The notes under the pieces: model-generated
What the model saw: the letters and a program-made list of their open reading frames with translations, nothing else
What the model was told of the DNA's origin: nothing
Databases searched by the model: none
Source of the DNA: Calliopsis andreniformis
Lineage: Eukaryota > Arthropoda > Insecta > Hymenoptera > Andrenidae
Assembly (NCBI RefSeq): GCF_051401765.1
Contig: NW_027480422.1
Coordinates: 25,562,001-25,626,000, forward strand
Length of the DNA: 64,000 nt
Direction: 5' to 3'
In this document: piece by piece, positions 9,801 to 23,500 of the stretch
Layout of the letters: the number at the start of each line of letters is the position of its first letter
How positions within the stretch are numbered: position 1 is the stretch's first letter
Made by a program: the position numbers and the translations under genes

Positions 9801-11855
9801 TTTTTCCACGGTATAAAACGAATAATTGCAACCAGTATGAAAGGTATGCTCCTTTCTACGTTCCGGGCAACCTAGGCTTCACCCTAGGGCGTTGCTCCAC
9901 CAGATCGAATAGTTAGGGCCTAAGAAGTCAACGCCAGATTCATAAAATACAATAGAAATACAACAGTTTTTCCATCGTATAACAGGAATAATTGCAAACA
10001 GTGTGAAAGCTATGGTCATTTCTACGTTCCGGCAACCTAGGCTTCAGTCTAGGGCGTGGTTCCCCCAGATCGAATAGTTAGGGCCTAAGAAGCCTAGGCC
10101 AGAGGCATAAAATACAATACAAATACAACAGTTTTTCAATCTTATAACAGGAATAATTGCAAGCAGTGTGAAAGATATGGTCATTTCTACGTTGCGAGCA
10201 ACCTAGGCTTCACTATCGAGCGTTGCGCCACCAGATCGAATAGCTAGGACCTTAGAAGTCAACGCCAGAAGCACAAAATAAAATAAAAATACAACAGTTA
10301 TTACATCGTATAACAGGAATAATTACCACCAGTGTGAAAGTAATGGGCATTTCTACGTTCCGTGCAACCTAGGCTTCACTCTAGGGCGTTGGTCCACCAG
10401 GCCGAATAGTTAGGGCCTTAGAAAACAGCTCCAGACGCATAAAATACAATATAAATACAACAGTCTTTCCACGGTATAAAACGAATAATTGCAACCAGTA
10501 TGAAAGTTACGGTCATTTCTACGTTCCGGGCAACCTGGGCTTCACCCTAGGGTGTTGCTCCACCAGATCGAATAGTTAGGGCCTAAGAAGTCAACGTCAG
10601 AAGCATAAAATACAATACAAATGCAACAGTTTTTCCATCGTATAGCAGGAATAATTGCAACCAGTGTGAAAGATATGGTCATTTCTACTATACGGGCAAC
10701 CTAGTCTTCACGCTAGAGCGTCGTTCCACCAGATCGAATAGTTAGGGCCTAAGACGGCTACGCCAGAAGCGTAAAATACAATACAAATACAACAGTTTTT
10801 CAATCTTATAACAGGAATAATTGCAAACAGTGTGAAAGATATGGTCATTTCTACGTTGCGAGCATCCTAGGCTTCACTCTAGGGCATTGCTCCACCACAT
10901 CGAATAGCTACGGCGTTAGAAGTCAACGCCATAACTATAAAAAACAATATACATACAACAGTTTTTCCACTGTATAAAATGAATAATTGCAAACAGTGTG
11001 GAGGTAATGGTCATTTCTACCTTCCGGGCAACCTAGGCTTCACCCTAGGGCGTTTCTCCACTACATCGTATAGCTACTGCCTAAGAAGTCAACGTCTGAA
11101 GCATAAAATAAAATATAAATACAACAGTTTTTCCATCGTATAAAACGTATAATTGCAACCAGTATGAATGTTATGGTCATTCCTACGTTCCGGGCAACCT
11201 AGGCTTCACTCTAGGGCGTTGGTCCACCAGATCCAATAGCTAGGGCCTAAGAAGTCAACGCCAGGAGCACCAAATACAAAATAAATACAACAGCTTTTCC
11301 ATCGTATAAAACGAATAATTGCAACAAGTATGAAAGCTATGGTCATTTATACGTTCCGGGCAACCTAGGCTTCACTCTAGGGCGTTGCTCAACCACATCG
11401 AATAGCTACGGCCCTAGAAGACAACGCCATAACTATAAAATACAATATAAATACAACAGTCTTCCCATCGTATAAAACGAATAATTGCAACCAGTCTGAT
11501 AGTTATGGTCATTTCTACGTTCCGGGGAATCTAGGCTTCTCTCTAGGGCGTTGCTCCACCAGATAGAATAGTTAGGGCCCAGGCAGTCAACGCCAGAAGC
11601 ATAAAAAACAATATAAATACAACAGTTTTTCCCGTGTATAACAGGAATAATTGCAACCAGTGTGAAAGGTATGGTCATATCTACGTGCCGGGCAACCTAG
11701 GGTTCACCCTAGGGCGTTGCTCCACCAGATCAAATAGTTAGGGCCTAAGAAGTCAAAGCCAGAAGCATAAAATACAATAGAAATACAACAGTTTTTCCAT
11801 CGTATAACAGGAATAATTACAACCAGTGTGAAGGATATGGTCATTTCTACGATAC
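6877..11855 (+). repeat. 15-monomer HOR, two full units (copy 1)
   Basis: Bases 6877-9366 match 9367-11855 at offset 2490, falling to 2489 after a one-base loss near 10031. The pair share rare variants, for example tttcccgtgc at 6981/9471 and the run agacaacgccataactat at about 8930 and 11419. Open frames at 8944-9189 and 11433-11678 (minus) are identical by this repeat and are not genes. The second unit carries a divergent patch at 10120-10197. Confidence 0.88.
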
Positions 11856-13224
11856 GGGCAACCTAGGCTTCACTCTAGGGCGTTGCTCCTCCAGATAGAA
11901 TAGTTAGGGCCCAGGCAGTCAACGCCAGAAGCATAAAAAACAATATAAATACAACAGTTTTTCCCGTGTATAACAGGAATAATTGCAACCAGTGTGAATG
12001 GTATGGTCATTTCTACGTTCCGGGCAACCTAGGCTTCACTCTAGGGCATTGCTCCACCACATCGAATAGCTACGGCCTTAGAAGTCAACGCCAGAAGCAC
12101 AAAATAAAATAAAAATACAACAGTTATTCCATCGTATAACAGGAATAATTACCACCAGTGTGAAAGTAATGGGCATTTCTACGTTCCGTGCAACCTAGGC
12201 TTCACTCTAGGGCGTTGGTCCACCAGGCCGAATAGTTAGGGCCTTAGAAAACAACTCCAGACGCATAAAATACAATACAAATACAACAGTTCTTCCATCG
12301 TATAACAGGAATAATTGCAATCAGTGTGAAAGATATGGTCATTTCTACGATACGGGCAACCTAGGCTTCACGCTAGAGCGTCGTTCCACCAGATCGAATA
12401 GTTAGGGCCTAAGAAGTCTACGCCAGAAGCATAAAATACAATACAAATACAACAGTTTTTCAATCTTATAACAGGAATAATTGCAAACAGTGTGAAAGAT
12501 ATGGTCATTTCTACGTTGCGAGCATCCTAGGCTTCACTCTAGGGCATTGATCCACCACATCGAATAGCTACGGCCTTAGAAGTCAACGCCATAACTATAA
12601 AAAACAATATAAATACAACAGTTTTACCACTGTATAAAATGAATAATTGCAAACAGTGTGGAGGTAATGGTCATTTCTACCTTCCGGGCAACCTAGGCTT
12701 CACTCTAGGGCGTTTCTCCACCACATCGAATAGCTACTGCCTTAGAAGTCAACGTCTGAAGCATAAAATATAATATAAACACAACAGTTTTTCCATCGTA
12801 TAAAACGAATAATTGCAACCAGTATGACTGTTATGGTCATTCCTACGTTCCGGGCAACCTAGGCTTCACCCTAGGGCGTTGGTCCACCAGATCCAATAGC
12901 TAGGGCCGACGAAGTCAACGCCAGGAGCACCAAATACAAAATAAATACAACAGCTATTCCATCGTATAAAACGAATAATTGCAACAAGTATGAAAGCTAT
13001 GGTCATTTATACGTTCCGGGCAACCTAGGCTTCACTCTAGGGCGTTGCTCAACCACATCGAATAGCTACGGCCCTAGAAGACAACGCCATAACTATAAAA
13101 TACAATATAAATACAACAGTCTTTCCATCGTATAAAACGAATAATTGCAACCAGTCTGATAGTTATGGTCACTTCTACGTTCCGGGCAATCTAGGTTTCT
13201 CTCTAGGGCGTTGCTCCACCAGAT
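11856..13224 (+). repeat. Truncated third unit of the 15-monomer HOR (copy 1)
   Basis: This unit starts like the two before it but jumps near 12270 from one monomer to one normally found five monomers later. The offset to the first unit falls from 4979 to 4149, that is by 830 = 5 x 166. It then follows the unit to about 13224, so it is an in-register internal deletion. Confidence 0.75.
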
Positions 13225-13710
13225 CGAATAGTTAGGGCCTAACAAGTCAACGCCAGAAGCATAAAATACAATATAAATACAACAGCTTTACCATCGTATA
13301 ACAGGAATAATTGCAACCAGAGTGAAAGATATGGTCATTTCTACGATACGGGCAACCTAGGCTGCACTCTAGGGCGTCGTTCCACCTCATCGAATAGCTG
13401 CGGCCTTAGAAGTCAACGCCAGAAGCATAAAATGCCATATAAATACAACAGTTCTTCCACTGTATAATATGAATAATTGCAAACAGTGTGGAAGTAATGG
13501 TCATTTCTACGTACCGGGCAACCTAGGCTTCACACTAGGGCGTTGCTCAACCACATGGGATAGCTACGTCCCTAGAAGACAACGCCATAACTATAAAATA
13601 CAATATAAATACAACAGTCTATCCATCGTATAAAACGAATAATTGCAACCAGTCTGATAGTTATGGTCATTTCCACGTTCCGGGCAACCTAGGCTTCACT
13701 CTAGGGCGTT

Positions 13711-16200
13711 GCTCCTCCAGATAGAATAGTTAGGGCCCAGGAAGTCAACGCTAGAAGCATAAAATACAATATAAATACAACAGTTTTTCCCTTGTATAAC
13801 AGGAATAATTGCAACCAGTGTGAAAGGTATGGTCATTTCTACGTTCCGGACAACCTAGGTTTCACCCTAGGGCGTTGCTCCACCAGATCGAATAGTTAGG
13901 ACCTAAGAAGTCAACGCCAGAAGCATAAAATACAATAGAAATACAACAGTTTTTCCATCGTATAACAGGAATAATTGCAAACAGTGTGATAGATATGGAC
14001 ATTTCTACGATACGGGCAACCTAGGCTTCACTCTAGGGCGTCGATCCACCAGATGGAATAGCTACGGCCTTAGAAGTCAACGCCAGAAGCATAAAATGCC
14101 ATATAAATACAACAGTTGTTCCACTGCATAATATGAATAATTGCAAACAGTGTGGAAGTAATGGTCATTTCTACGTACCGGGCAACCTAGGCTTCACTCT
14201 AGGGCGTTGCTCCTCCAGATAGAATAGTTAGGGCCCAGGAAGTCAACGCTAGAAGCATAAAATACAATATAAATACAACAGTTTTTCCCTTGTATAACAG
14301 GAATAATTGCAACCAGTGTGAAAGGTATGGTCATTTCTACGTTCCGGACAACCTAGGTTTCACCCTAGGGCGTTGCTCCACCAGATCGAATAGTTAGGGC
14401 CCAAGAACTCAACGCCAGAAGCATAAAATACAATAGAAATACAACAGTTTTTCCATCGTATAACAGGAATAATTGCAAACAGTGTGATAGATATGGACAT
14501 TTCTACGATACGGGCAACCTAGGCTTCACTCTCGGGCGTCGATCCACCAGATGGAATAGCTACGGCCTTATAAGTCAACGGCAGAAGCATAAAATGCCAT
14601 ATAAATACAACAGTTGTTCCACTGCATAATATGAATAATTGCAAACAGTGTGGAAGTAATGGTCATTTCTACGTACCGGGCAACCTAGGCTTCACTCTAG
14701 GGCGTTGCTCCTCCAGATAGAATAGTTAGGGCCCAGGAAGTCAACGCTAGAAGCATAAAATACAATATAAATACAACAGTTTTTCCCTTGTATAACAGGA
14801 ATAATTGCAACCAGTGTGAAAGGTATGGTCATTTCTACGTTCCGGACAACCTAGGTTTCACCCTAGGGCGTTGCTCCACCAGATCGAATAGTTAGGGCCC
14901 AAGAACTCAACGCCAGAAGCATAAAATACAATAGAAATACAACAGTTTTTCCATCGTATAACAGGAATAATTGCAAACAGTGTGATAGATATGGACATTT
15001 CTACGATACGGGCAACCTAGGCTTCACTCTCGGGCGTCGATCCACCAGATGGAATAGCTACGGCCTTATAAGTCAACGGCAGAAGCATAAAATGCCATAT
15101 AAATACAACAGTTGTTCCACTGCATAATATGAATAATTGCAAACAGTGTGGAAGTAATGGTCATTTCTACGTACCGGGCAACCTAGGCTTCACTCTAGGG
15201 CGTTGCTCCTCCAGATAGAATAGTTAGGGCCCAGGAAGTCAACGCTAGAAGCATAAAATACAATATAAATACAACAGTTTTTCCCTTGTATAACAGGAAT
15301 AATTGCAACCAGTGTGAAAGGTATGGTCATTTCTACGTTCCGGACAACCTAGGTTTCACCCTAGGGCGTTGCTCCACCAGATCGAATAGTTAGGGCCCAA
15401 GAACTCAACGCCAGAAGCATAAAATACAATAGAAATACAACAGTTTTTCCATCGTATAACAGGAATAATTGCAAACAGTGTGATAGATATGGACATTTCT
15501 ACGATACGGGCAACCTAGGCTTCACTCTCGGGCGTCGATCCACCAGATGGAATAGCTACGGCCTTATAAGTCAACGGCAGAAGCATAAAATGCCATATAA
15601 ATACAACAGTTGTTCCACTGCATAATATGAATAATTGCAAACAGTGTGGAAGTAATGGTCATTTCTACGTACCGGGCAACCTAGGCTTCACTCTAGGGCG
15701 TTGCTCCTCCAGATAGAATAGTTAGGGCCCAGGAAGTCAACGCTAGAAGCATAAAATACAATATAAATACAACAGTTTTTCCCTTGTATAACAGGAATAA
15801 TTGCAACCAGTGTGAAAGGTATGGTCATTTCTACGTTCCGGACAACCTAGGTTTCACCCTAGGGCGTTGCTCCACCAGATCGAATAGTTAGGGCCCAAGA
15901 ACTCAACGCCAGAAGCATAAAATACAATAGAAATACAACAGTTTTTCCATCGTATAACAGGAATAATTGCAAACAGTGTGATAGATATGGACATTTCTAC
16001 GATACGGGCAACCTAGGCTTCACTCTCGGGCGTCGATCCACCAGATGGAATAGCTACGGCCTTATAAGTCAACGCCAGAAGCATAAAATGCCATATAAAT
16101 ACAACAGTTGTTCCACTGCATAATATGAATAATTGCAAACAGTGTGGAAGTAATGGTCATTTCTACGTACCGGGCAACCTAGGCTTCACACTAGGGCGTT
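13711..16200 (+). repeat. 3-monomer HOR, five 498-bp units (copy 1)
   Basis: The mark gctcctccag occurs at 13711, 14209, 14707, 15205 and 15703, exactly 498 bp apart, and the block ends at 16200. The middle units are almost identical (all with gggcccaagaactc, ctcgggcgtcg and cttataagtcaacggc). The first unit keeps an older form (ctaagaagtcaacg) and the last has cttataagtcaacgcc. This is the most homogeneous and presumably youngest expansion in copy 1. Confidence 0.95.
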
Positions 16201-16688
16201 GCTCAACCACATGGGATATGCTACGTCCCTAGAAGGCAACGCCATAACTATAAAATACAATATAAATACAACAGTCTATCCATCGTATAGAACGAATAAT
16301 TGCAACCAGTCTGATAGTTATGGTCATTTCTACGTTCCGGGCAACCTAGGCTTCACCCAAGGGCGTTGCTCCACCAGATCGAATAGTTAGGGCCTAAGAA
16401 GTCAATGCCAGAAGCATAAAACACGATATATGTACAACAGTTTTTCCATCGCATAAAATGAGTAATTGCAACCAGTGTGAAAGGTATGGTCATTTCTACG
16501 TTCCGGGCAACCTAGGCTTCACTCTAGGGCGTTGCTCCACCACATCGAATAGCTGCGGCCTTAGAAGCCAACGCGAGAAGCATAAAATACAATATAAATA
16601 CAACAGTTTTTCAATCGTATAACAGGAATAATTGCAAACAGTGTTAAAGATATGGTCATTTCTACGTTGCGGGAATCCTAGGCTTCAC
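16201..16688 (+). repeat. Satellite at the end of duplication copy 1
   Basis: About three monomers, repeated at 28241-28728. The open frame from 16199 to 16390 (and its twin at 28239) is satellite read-through, not a gene. Confidence 0.85.
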
Positions 16689-17880
16689 TCTAGGGCGTGG
16701 TTCCCCCAGATCGAATAGTTAGGGCCTAAGAAGCCTACGCCAGAAGCATAATATACAATATAAATACCACAGTTTTTCCATCGTATAACAGGAATAATTG
16801 CAACCAGAGTGAAGGTGATGGTCATTTCTCAGTTCCGGGCAACCTAGGCTTCAGTATCGAGCGTTGCGCCACCAGATCGAATAGCTAGGACCTTAGAAGT
16901 CAACGCCAGAAGCACAAAATAAAATAAAAATACAACAGTTATTCCATCGTATAACAGGAATAATTACCACCAGTGTGAAGGTAATGGGCATTTCTACGTT
17001 CCGTGCAACCTAGGCTTCCCTCTAGGGCGTTGGTCCACCAGTCCGAATAGTTAGGGCCTTAGAAAACAACTACAGACGCATAAAATACAATATAAATACA
17101 ACAGTCTTTCCACGGTATAAAACGAATAATTGCAACCAGTATGAAAGTTACGGTCATTTCTACGTTCCGGGCAACCTAGGCTTCACCCTAGGGCGTTGCT
17201 CCACCAGATCGAATAGTTAGGGCCTAAGAAGTCAACGTCAGAAGCATAAAATACAATACAAATACAACAGTTTTTCCATCGTATACCAGCAATAATTGCA
17301 ACCAGTGTGAAAGCTATGGTCATTTCTACGTTCCGGGCAACATAGGCTTCACTCTAGGGCGTTGCTCCACCACATCGAATAGTTAGGGCCTTAGAAGTCA
17401 ATGCCAGAAGCATAAAATGCCATATAAATACAACAGTTTTTCCACTGTATGATATGAGTAATTGCAAACAGTGTGGAAGTAATGGTCATTTCTACGTTCC
17501 GGGAACCTAGGCTTCACTCTAGGGCGTTGCGCAACCACATCGAATAGCTACGGCCCTAGAAGACAACGCCATAGCTATAAAATACAATATAAATAGAACA
17601 GTCTTTCCATCGTATAAAACGAATAATTGCAACCAGTCTGATAGTTATGGTCATTTCTACGTTCCGAGCAACCTAGGCTTCACTCTAGGGCGTTGCTCCA
17701 CCACATCGAATAGCTGCGGCCTTAGAAGTCAACGCCAGAAGCATAAAATACAATATAAATACAACACTTTTGCCATCGTATAACAGCAATAATTGCAACC
17801 AGTGTGAAAGTGATGGTCATTTCTACGTTCCGGGCAACCTAGGCTTCAGTCTAGGGCGTGGTTCCCCCAGATCGAATAGT

Positions 17881-17885
17881 TAGGG
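17881..17885 (+). repeat. Target-site duplication, left of LTR copy 2
   Basis: TAGGG precedes the second LTR, in the same monomer position as at 4181. It was copied with the segment, not made anew. Confidence 0.92.
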
Positions 17886-19297
17886 TGTTGGAATCGCTTA
17901 AAATAAGGGATCCAACGGAGGTCCGGATGAGGTGAGATTGAGGGGATACGAAAGAAAACGAAGACACGAGTTTTATATTTTGTCGGCCCTGAAAAGGGCT
18001 TGGAAACGACGTTTATTTAACTTTTGTGTAGGGGACTGGGCGCTGGCTCCGGTCCTCGTCGGCTCGAATGGACGGCGGCGGATCGGAGGGCCTTGGCTGG
18101 TGGTGACGCCGGCTCCCCTTAGCGACGTTGGCGTCTGAAAAAGAGAGATAGCGGCGGAACCGCGGCGGTAAGCAAGAGTGTAAATCTGGCTATACCAAAG
18201 ATTCCCAACTCCAGGCTGCGCTCGCGAGCCTATTTGGAGGGGATAGCAAAACCTTGCCTGTAACGCAAAGGTAATGCAGTGGACTGTATTATCGACTCGT
18301 CTTCTGGCGCGAAGAAGAAGTCGATGAACGAGTGGCTTGAGAGGAGGAGGGACCTCTTCTCTTCGCCTTGCACCTTTTGGAAAGGTTCGTTCCGTACGAA
18401 TCCAAGTAATTTAGGGATTCGTGAGCGGAGGGACACGCTATAACCAGCGAATTGCTGGTCCTGGAGGCTGAGGACGGCCAGAGGCTCGGCGACTCCGTTC
18501 ACCTTACCGTGTGCTTCTATTCGTCACACGGGGGTTGCTACTAAACGGGGTGGCAGAGCACGAGTAACGCAGAGGTGATAGGCACGTACGTTATCTCTCT
18601 CTGTTGTAACCCGTCTCTCAGGGATCCAACAGGCAGCGGCCTTTGTTGCTCCGAGACGAAACGAGATTCAGAGAATCAGGGCAGGCCCCGATTCCAAGAG
18701 TGCAAATCTCGATCAATTGTCTCCTAAAACAAACCAGGTGCTCTTTCGTACGTATTATACGTACGAATCGAGCAGAGTTTCCTAGTCTGTCGGCGACAGA
18801 GGTTCAGCTTTTTAGAGCTAGTGAGATTTCAAGTGTCTGGTAACCAAACTACTTGAAATCTGAAAACTGGCGAGCTGAGAGGCGCTTGACGTACGGTCGC
18901 ACTGACAGCGTCAAGCTTGATTGTCGAAAGACGACTGGGGCGAGAGCCGCGCGTGTCTCCGCGAAGCGGAAGACGTGCCAAATTTTACCACTACGCGGCG
19001 CTCACAAATTATCTTTTGTCTCGTGCTAATGTAGTACGATGTACTCTCTCACTCCTTCAGGCTCCGATGTCCCCACTCGACATCGAGCCTGGAGTTCAAA
19101 ACCGTTGCTCGACAACGCTTACTTTGTTTGAACTTTAATTTTGACGACAAAAACAAGTCATACGACAGCTGATCGTGTTTTGCTGCTAGGACAACGTATG
19201 CTCCGACCGAAGGCCACCTTCGGTCGGTCACGTATACCAACAAATTACGAATCTCGCGGACGAGCCAAATGCCCGTTATATAACCGCTTTTTAAACA
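17886..19297. mobile_element. Solo LTR, copy 2 (1412 bp)
   Basis: This copy is the same length, with the same ends (TGTTGG...AACA) and the same flanks as the LTR at 4186-5597, shifted by 13,700. By eye I found one substitution between them (T at 4508, A at 18208). Shared flanks and target site show it arose by duplication of the surrounding satellite and not by a second insertion. All hairpins listed for copy 1 recur here at +13,700, for example the 11-bp stem at 19203-19227 and the palindrome at 18745-18767. It contains no coding capacity for gag, protease, reverse transcriptase or integrase. Confidence 0.87.
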
Positions 19298-19302
19298 TAG
19301 GG
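19298..19302 (+). repeat. Target-site duplication, right of LTR copy 2
   Basis: TAGGG follows the terminal CA and leads into cctaagaagcctacgtc, as at 5598. Confidence 0.92.
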
Positions 19303-20576
19303 CCTAAGAAGCCTACGTCAGAAGCATAAAATACAATATAAATACCACAGTTTTTCCATCGTATAACAGGAATAATTGCAACCAGAGTGAAGGTGATGGT
19401 CATTTCTCAGTTCCGGGCAACCTAGGCTTCACTATCGAGCGTTGCTCCACCAGATCGAATAGCTAGGACCTTAGAAGTCAACGCCAGAAGCACAAAATAA
19501 AATAAAAATACAACAGTTATTCCATCGTATAACAGGAATAATTACCACCAGTGTGAAAGTAATGGGCATTTCTACGTTCCGTGCAACCTAGGCTTCCCTC
19601 TAGGGCGATGGTCCACCAGTCCGAATAGTTAGGGCCTTAGAAAACAACTCCAGACGCATAAAATACAATATAAATACAACAGTCTTTCCACGGTATAAAA
19701 CGAATAATTCCAACCAGTATGAAAGTTACGGTCATTTCTACGTTCCGGGCAACCTAGGCTTCACCCTAGGGCGTTGCTCCACCAGATCGAATAGTTAGGG
19801 CCTAAGAAGTCAACGTCAGAGGCATAAAATACAATACAAATACAACAGTTTTTCCATCGTATAGCAGGAATAATTGCAACCAGTGTGAAAGCTATGGTCA
19901 TTTCTACGTTCCGGGCAATCTAGGCTTCACTCTAGGGCGTTGCTCCACCACATCGAATAGTTAGGGCCTTAGAAGTCAATGCCAGAAGCATAAAATGCCA
20001 TATAAATACAACAGTTTTTCCACTGTATGATACGAATAATTGCAAACAGTGTGGAAGTAATGGTCATTTCTACGTTCCGGGCAACCTAGGCTTCACTCTA
20101 GGGCGTTGCGCAACCACATCGAATAGCTACGGCCCTAGAAGACAACGCCATAACTATAAAATACAATATAAATAGAACAGTCTTTCCATCGTATAAAACG
20201 AATAATTGCAACCAGTCTGATAGTTATGGTCATTTCTACGTTCCGAGCAACCTAGGCTTCACCCTAGGGCGTTGCTCCGCCATATCGAATAGTTAGGGCC
20301 TAAGAAGTCAATGCCAGAAGCATAAAATACGATATATGTACAACAGTTTTTCCATCGTATAAAATGAGTAATTGCAACCAGTGTGAAAATAACGGCCATT
20401 CCTACGTTCCGGGCATCCTAGACTTAACACTGAGGCATTGCTACACCAGATCGAATACATAGGGCCTTAGAAGTCAAGGCCAGAAGCATAAAGTACATTA
20501 AAACTCCAACAGTTTGTCCATCGTATAACAGGAATAATTGCCACCAGTGTGAATGTAATGGTCATTTCTGCATTCC
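19303..20576 (+). repeat. Satellite between LTR copy 2 and the 15-monomer HOR
   Basis: Counterpart of 5603-6876 at +13,700 with a few substitutions (for example A at 19740 against T at 6040, and ctacacc against ctccacc near 20442). No gene. Confidence 0.85.
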
Positions 20577-23500
20577 GGGCAACCTAGGCTTCACTCTAGG
20601 GCGTTGCTCCTCCAGATAGAATAGTTAGGGCCCAGGCAGTCAACGCCAGAAGCATAAAAAACAATATAAATACAACAGTTTTTCCCGTGCATAACAGGAA
20701 TAATTGCAACCAGTGTGAATGGTATGGTCATTTCTACGTTCCGGGCAACCTAGGCTTCACTCTAGGGCATTGCTCCACCACATCGAATAGCCACGGCCTT
20801 AGAAGTCAACGCCAGAAGCACAAAATAAAATAAAAATACAAGAGTTATTCCATCGTATAACAGGAATAATTACAACCAGTGTGAAAGTAATGGGCATTTC
20901 TACGTTCCGTGCAACCTAGGCTTCACTCTAGGGCGTTGGTCCACCTGGCCGAATAGTTAGGGCCTTAGAAAACAACTCCGGACGCATAAAATAGAATATA
21001 AATACAACAGTTTTTCCACGGTATAAAACGAATAATTGCAACCAGTATGAAAGGTATGCTCATTTCTACGTTCCGGGCAACCTAGGCTTCACCCTAGGGC
21101 GTTGCTCCACCAGATCGAATAGTTAGGGCCTAAGAAGTCAACGCCAGATTCATAAAATACAATAGAAATACAACAGTTTTTCCATCGTATAACAGGAATA
21201 ATTGCAAACAGTGTGAAAGCTATGGTCATTTCTACGTTCCGGGCAACCTAGGCTTCAGTCTAGGGCGTGGTTCCCCCAGATCGAATAGTTAGGGCCTAAG
21301 AAGCCTAGGCCAGAGGCATAAAATACAATATAAATACCACAGTTTTTCCATCGTATAACAGGAATAATTGCAACCAGAGTGAAGGTGATGGTCATTTCTC
21401 AGTTCCGGGCAACCTAGGCTTCACTATCGAGCGTTGCGCCACCAGATCGAATAGCTAGGACCTTAGAAGTCAACGCCAGAAGCACAAAATAAAATAAAAA
21501 TACAACAGTTATTACATCGTATAACAGGAATAATTACCACCAGTGTGAAAGTAATGGGCATTTCTACGTTCCGTGCAACCTAGGCTTCACTCTAGGGCGT
21601 TGGTCCACCAGGCCGAATAGTTAGGGCCTTAGAAAACAACTCCAGACGCATAAAATACAATATAAATACAACAGTCTTTCCACGGTATAAAACGAATAAT
21701 TGCAACCAGTATGAAAGTTACGGTCATTTCTACGTTCCGGGCAACCTGGGCTTCACCCTAGGGTGTTGCTCCACCAGATCGAATAGTTAGGGCCTAAGAA
21801 GTCAACGTCAGAAGCATAAAATACAATACAAATACAACAGTTTTTCCATCGTATAGCAGGAATAATTGCAACCAGTGTGAAAGATATGGTCATTTCTACT
21901 ATACGGGCAACCTAGTCTTCACGCTAGAGCGTCGTTCCACCAGATCGAATAGTTAGGGCCTAAGAAGTCTACGCCAGAAGCGTAAAATACAATACAAATA
22001 CAACAGTTTTTCAATCTTATAACAGGAATAATTGCAAACAGTGTGAAAGATATGGTAATTTCTACGTTGCGAGCATCCTAGGCTTCACTCTAGGGCATTG
22101 CTCCACCACATCGAATAGCTACGGCGTTAGAAGTCAACGCCATAACTATAAAAAACAATATACATACAACAGTTTTTCCACTGTATAAAATGAATAATTG
22201 CAAACAGTGTGGAGGTAATGGTCATTTCTACCTTCCGGGCAACCTAGGCTTCACCCTAGGGCGTTTCTCCACTACATCGTATAGCTACTGCCTAAGAAGT
22301 CAACGTCTGAAGCATAAAATAAAATATAAATACAACAGTTTTTCCATCGTATAAAACGTATAATTGCAACCAGTATGAATGTTATGGTCATTCCTACGTT
22401 CCGGGCAACCTAGGCTTCACTCTAGGGCGTTGGTCCACCAGATCCAATAGCTAGGGCCTAAGAAGTCAACGCCAGGAGCACCAAATACAAAATAAATACA
22501 ACAGCTTTTCCATCGTATAAAACGAATAATTGCAACAAGTATGAAAGCTATGGTCATTTATACGTTCCGGGCAACCTAGGCTTCACTCTAGGGCGTTGCT
22601 CAACCACATCGAATAGCTACGGCCCTAGAAGACAACGCCATAACTATAAAATACAATATAAATACAACAGTCTTCCCATCGTATAAAACGAATAATTGCA
22701 ACCAGTCTGATAGTTATGGTCATTTCTACGTTCCGGGGAATCTAGGCTTCTCTCTAGGGCGTTGCTCCACCAGATAGAATAGTTAGGGCCCAGGCAGTCA
22801 ACGCCAGAAGCATAAAAAACAATATAAATACAACAGTTTTTCCCGTGTATAACAGGAATAATTGCAACCAGTGTGAAAGGTATGGTCATATCTACGTTCC
22901 GGGCAACCTAGGGTTCACCCTAGGGCGTTGCTCCACCAGATCAAATAGTTAGGGCCTAAGAAGTCAAAGCCAGAAGCATAAAATACAATAGAAATACAAC
23001 AGTTTTTCCATCGTATAACAGGAATAATTACAACCAGTGTGAAGGATATGGTCATTTCTACGATACGGGCAACCTAGGCTTCACTCTAGGGCGTTGCTCC
23101 TCCAGATAGAATAGTTAGGGCCCAGGCAGTCAACGCCAGAAGCATAAAAAACAATATAAATACAACAGTTTTTCCCGTGCATAACAGGAATAATTGCAAC
23201 CAGTGTGAATGGTATGGTCATTTCTACGTTCCGGGCAACCTAGGCTTCACTCTAGGGCATTGCTCCACCACATCGAATAGCCACGGCCTTAGAAGTCAAC
23301 GCCAGAAGCACAAAATAAAATAAAAATACAAGAGTTATTCCATCGTATAACAGGAATAATTACAACCAGTGTGAAAGTAATGGGCATTTCTACGTTCCGT
23401 GCAACCTAGGCTTCACTCTAGGGCGTTGGTCCACCTGGCCGAATAGTTAGGGCCTTAGAAAACAACTCCAGACGCATAAAATAGAATATAAATACAACAG

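Larger units (their letters stand above)
2989..16688 (+). repeat. Large tandem duplication, copy 1 (13,700 bp)
   Basis: From about 2989, each base matches the base 13,700 positions later, including the LTR insert, its flanks and private one-base variants. The left edge is set by the last mismatch, in the monomer around 2967-2988 against 16667-16688. The unit contains satellite, the first solo LTR, a 15-monomer HOR and five copies of a 498-bp HOR. It ends exactly where copy 2 starts, so the two are directly tandem. The few differences seen (for example at 3594, 4029, 6040, 8485 and 10755) show that the copies are distinct sequences and not the same reads placed twice. Confidence 0.9.

Noticed and set aside
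12341..12362. CENP-B box
   Set aside because: Some monomers (gatacggg) match the A..CGGG part of the box, but the required TTCG does not fall at the right distance. The common ttccgggc form fails as well.
17886..19297. Second, independent LTR insertion
   Set aside because: Same target base, same flanking subtype and same distance to all other markers (13,700 bp) as the first. Copying with the surrounding satellite is far simpler.
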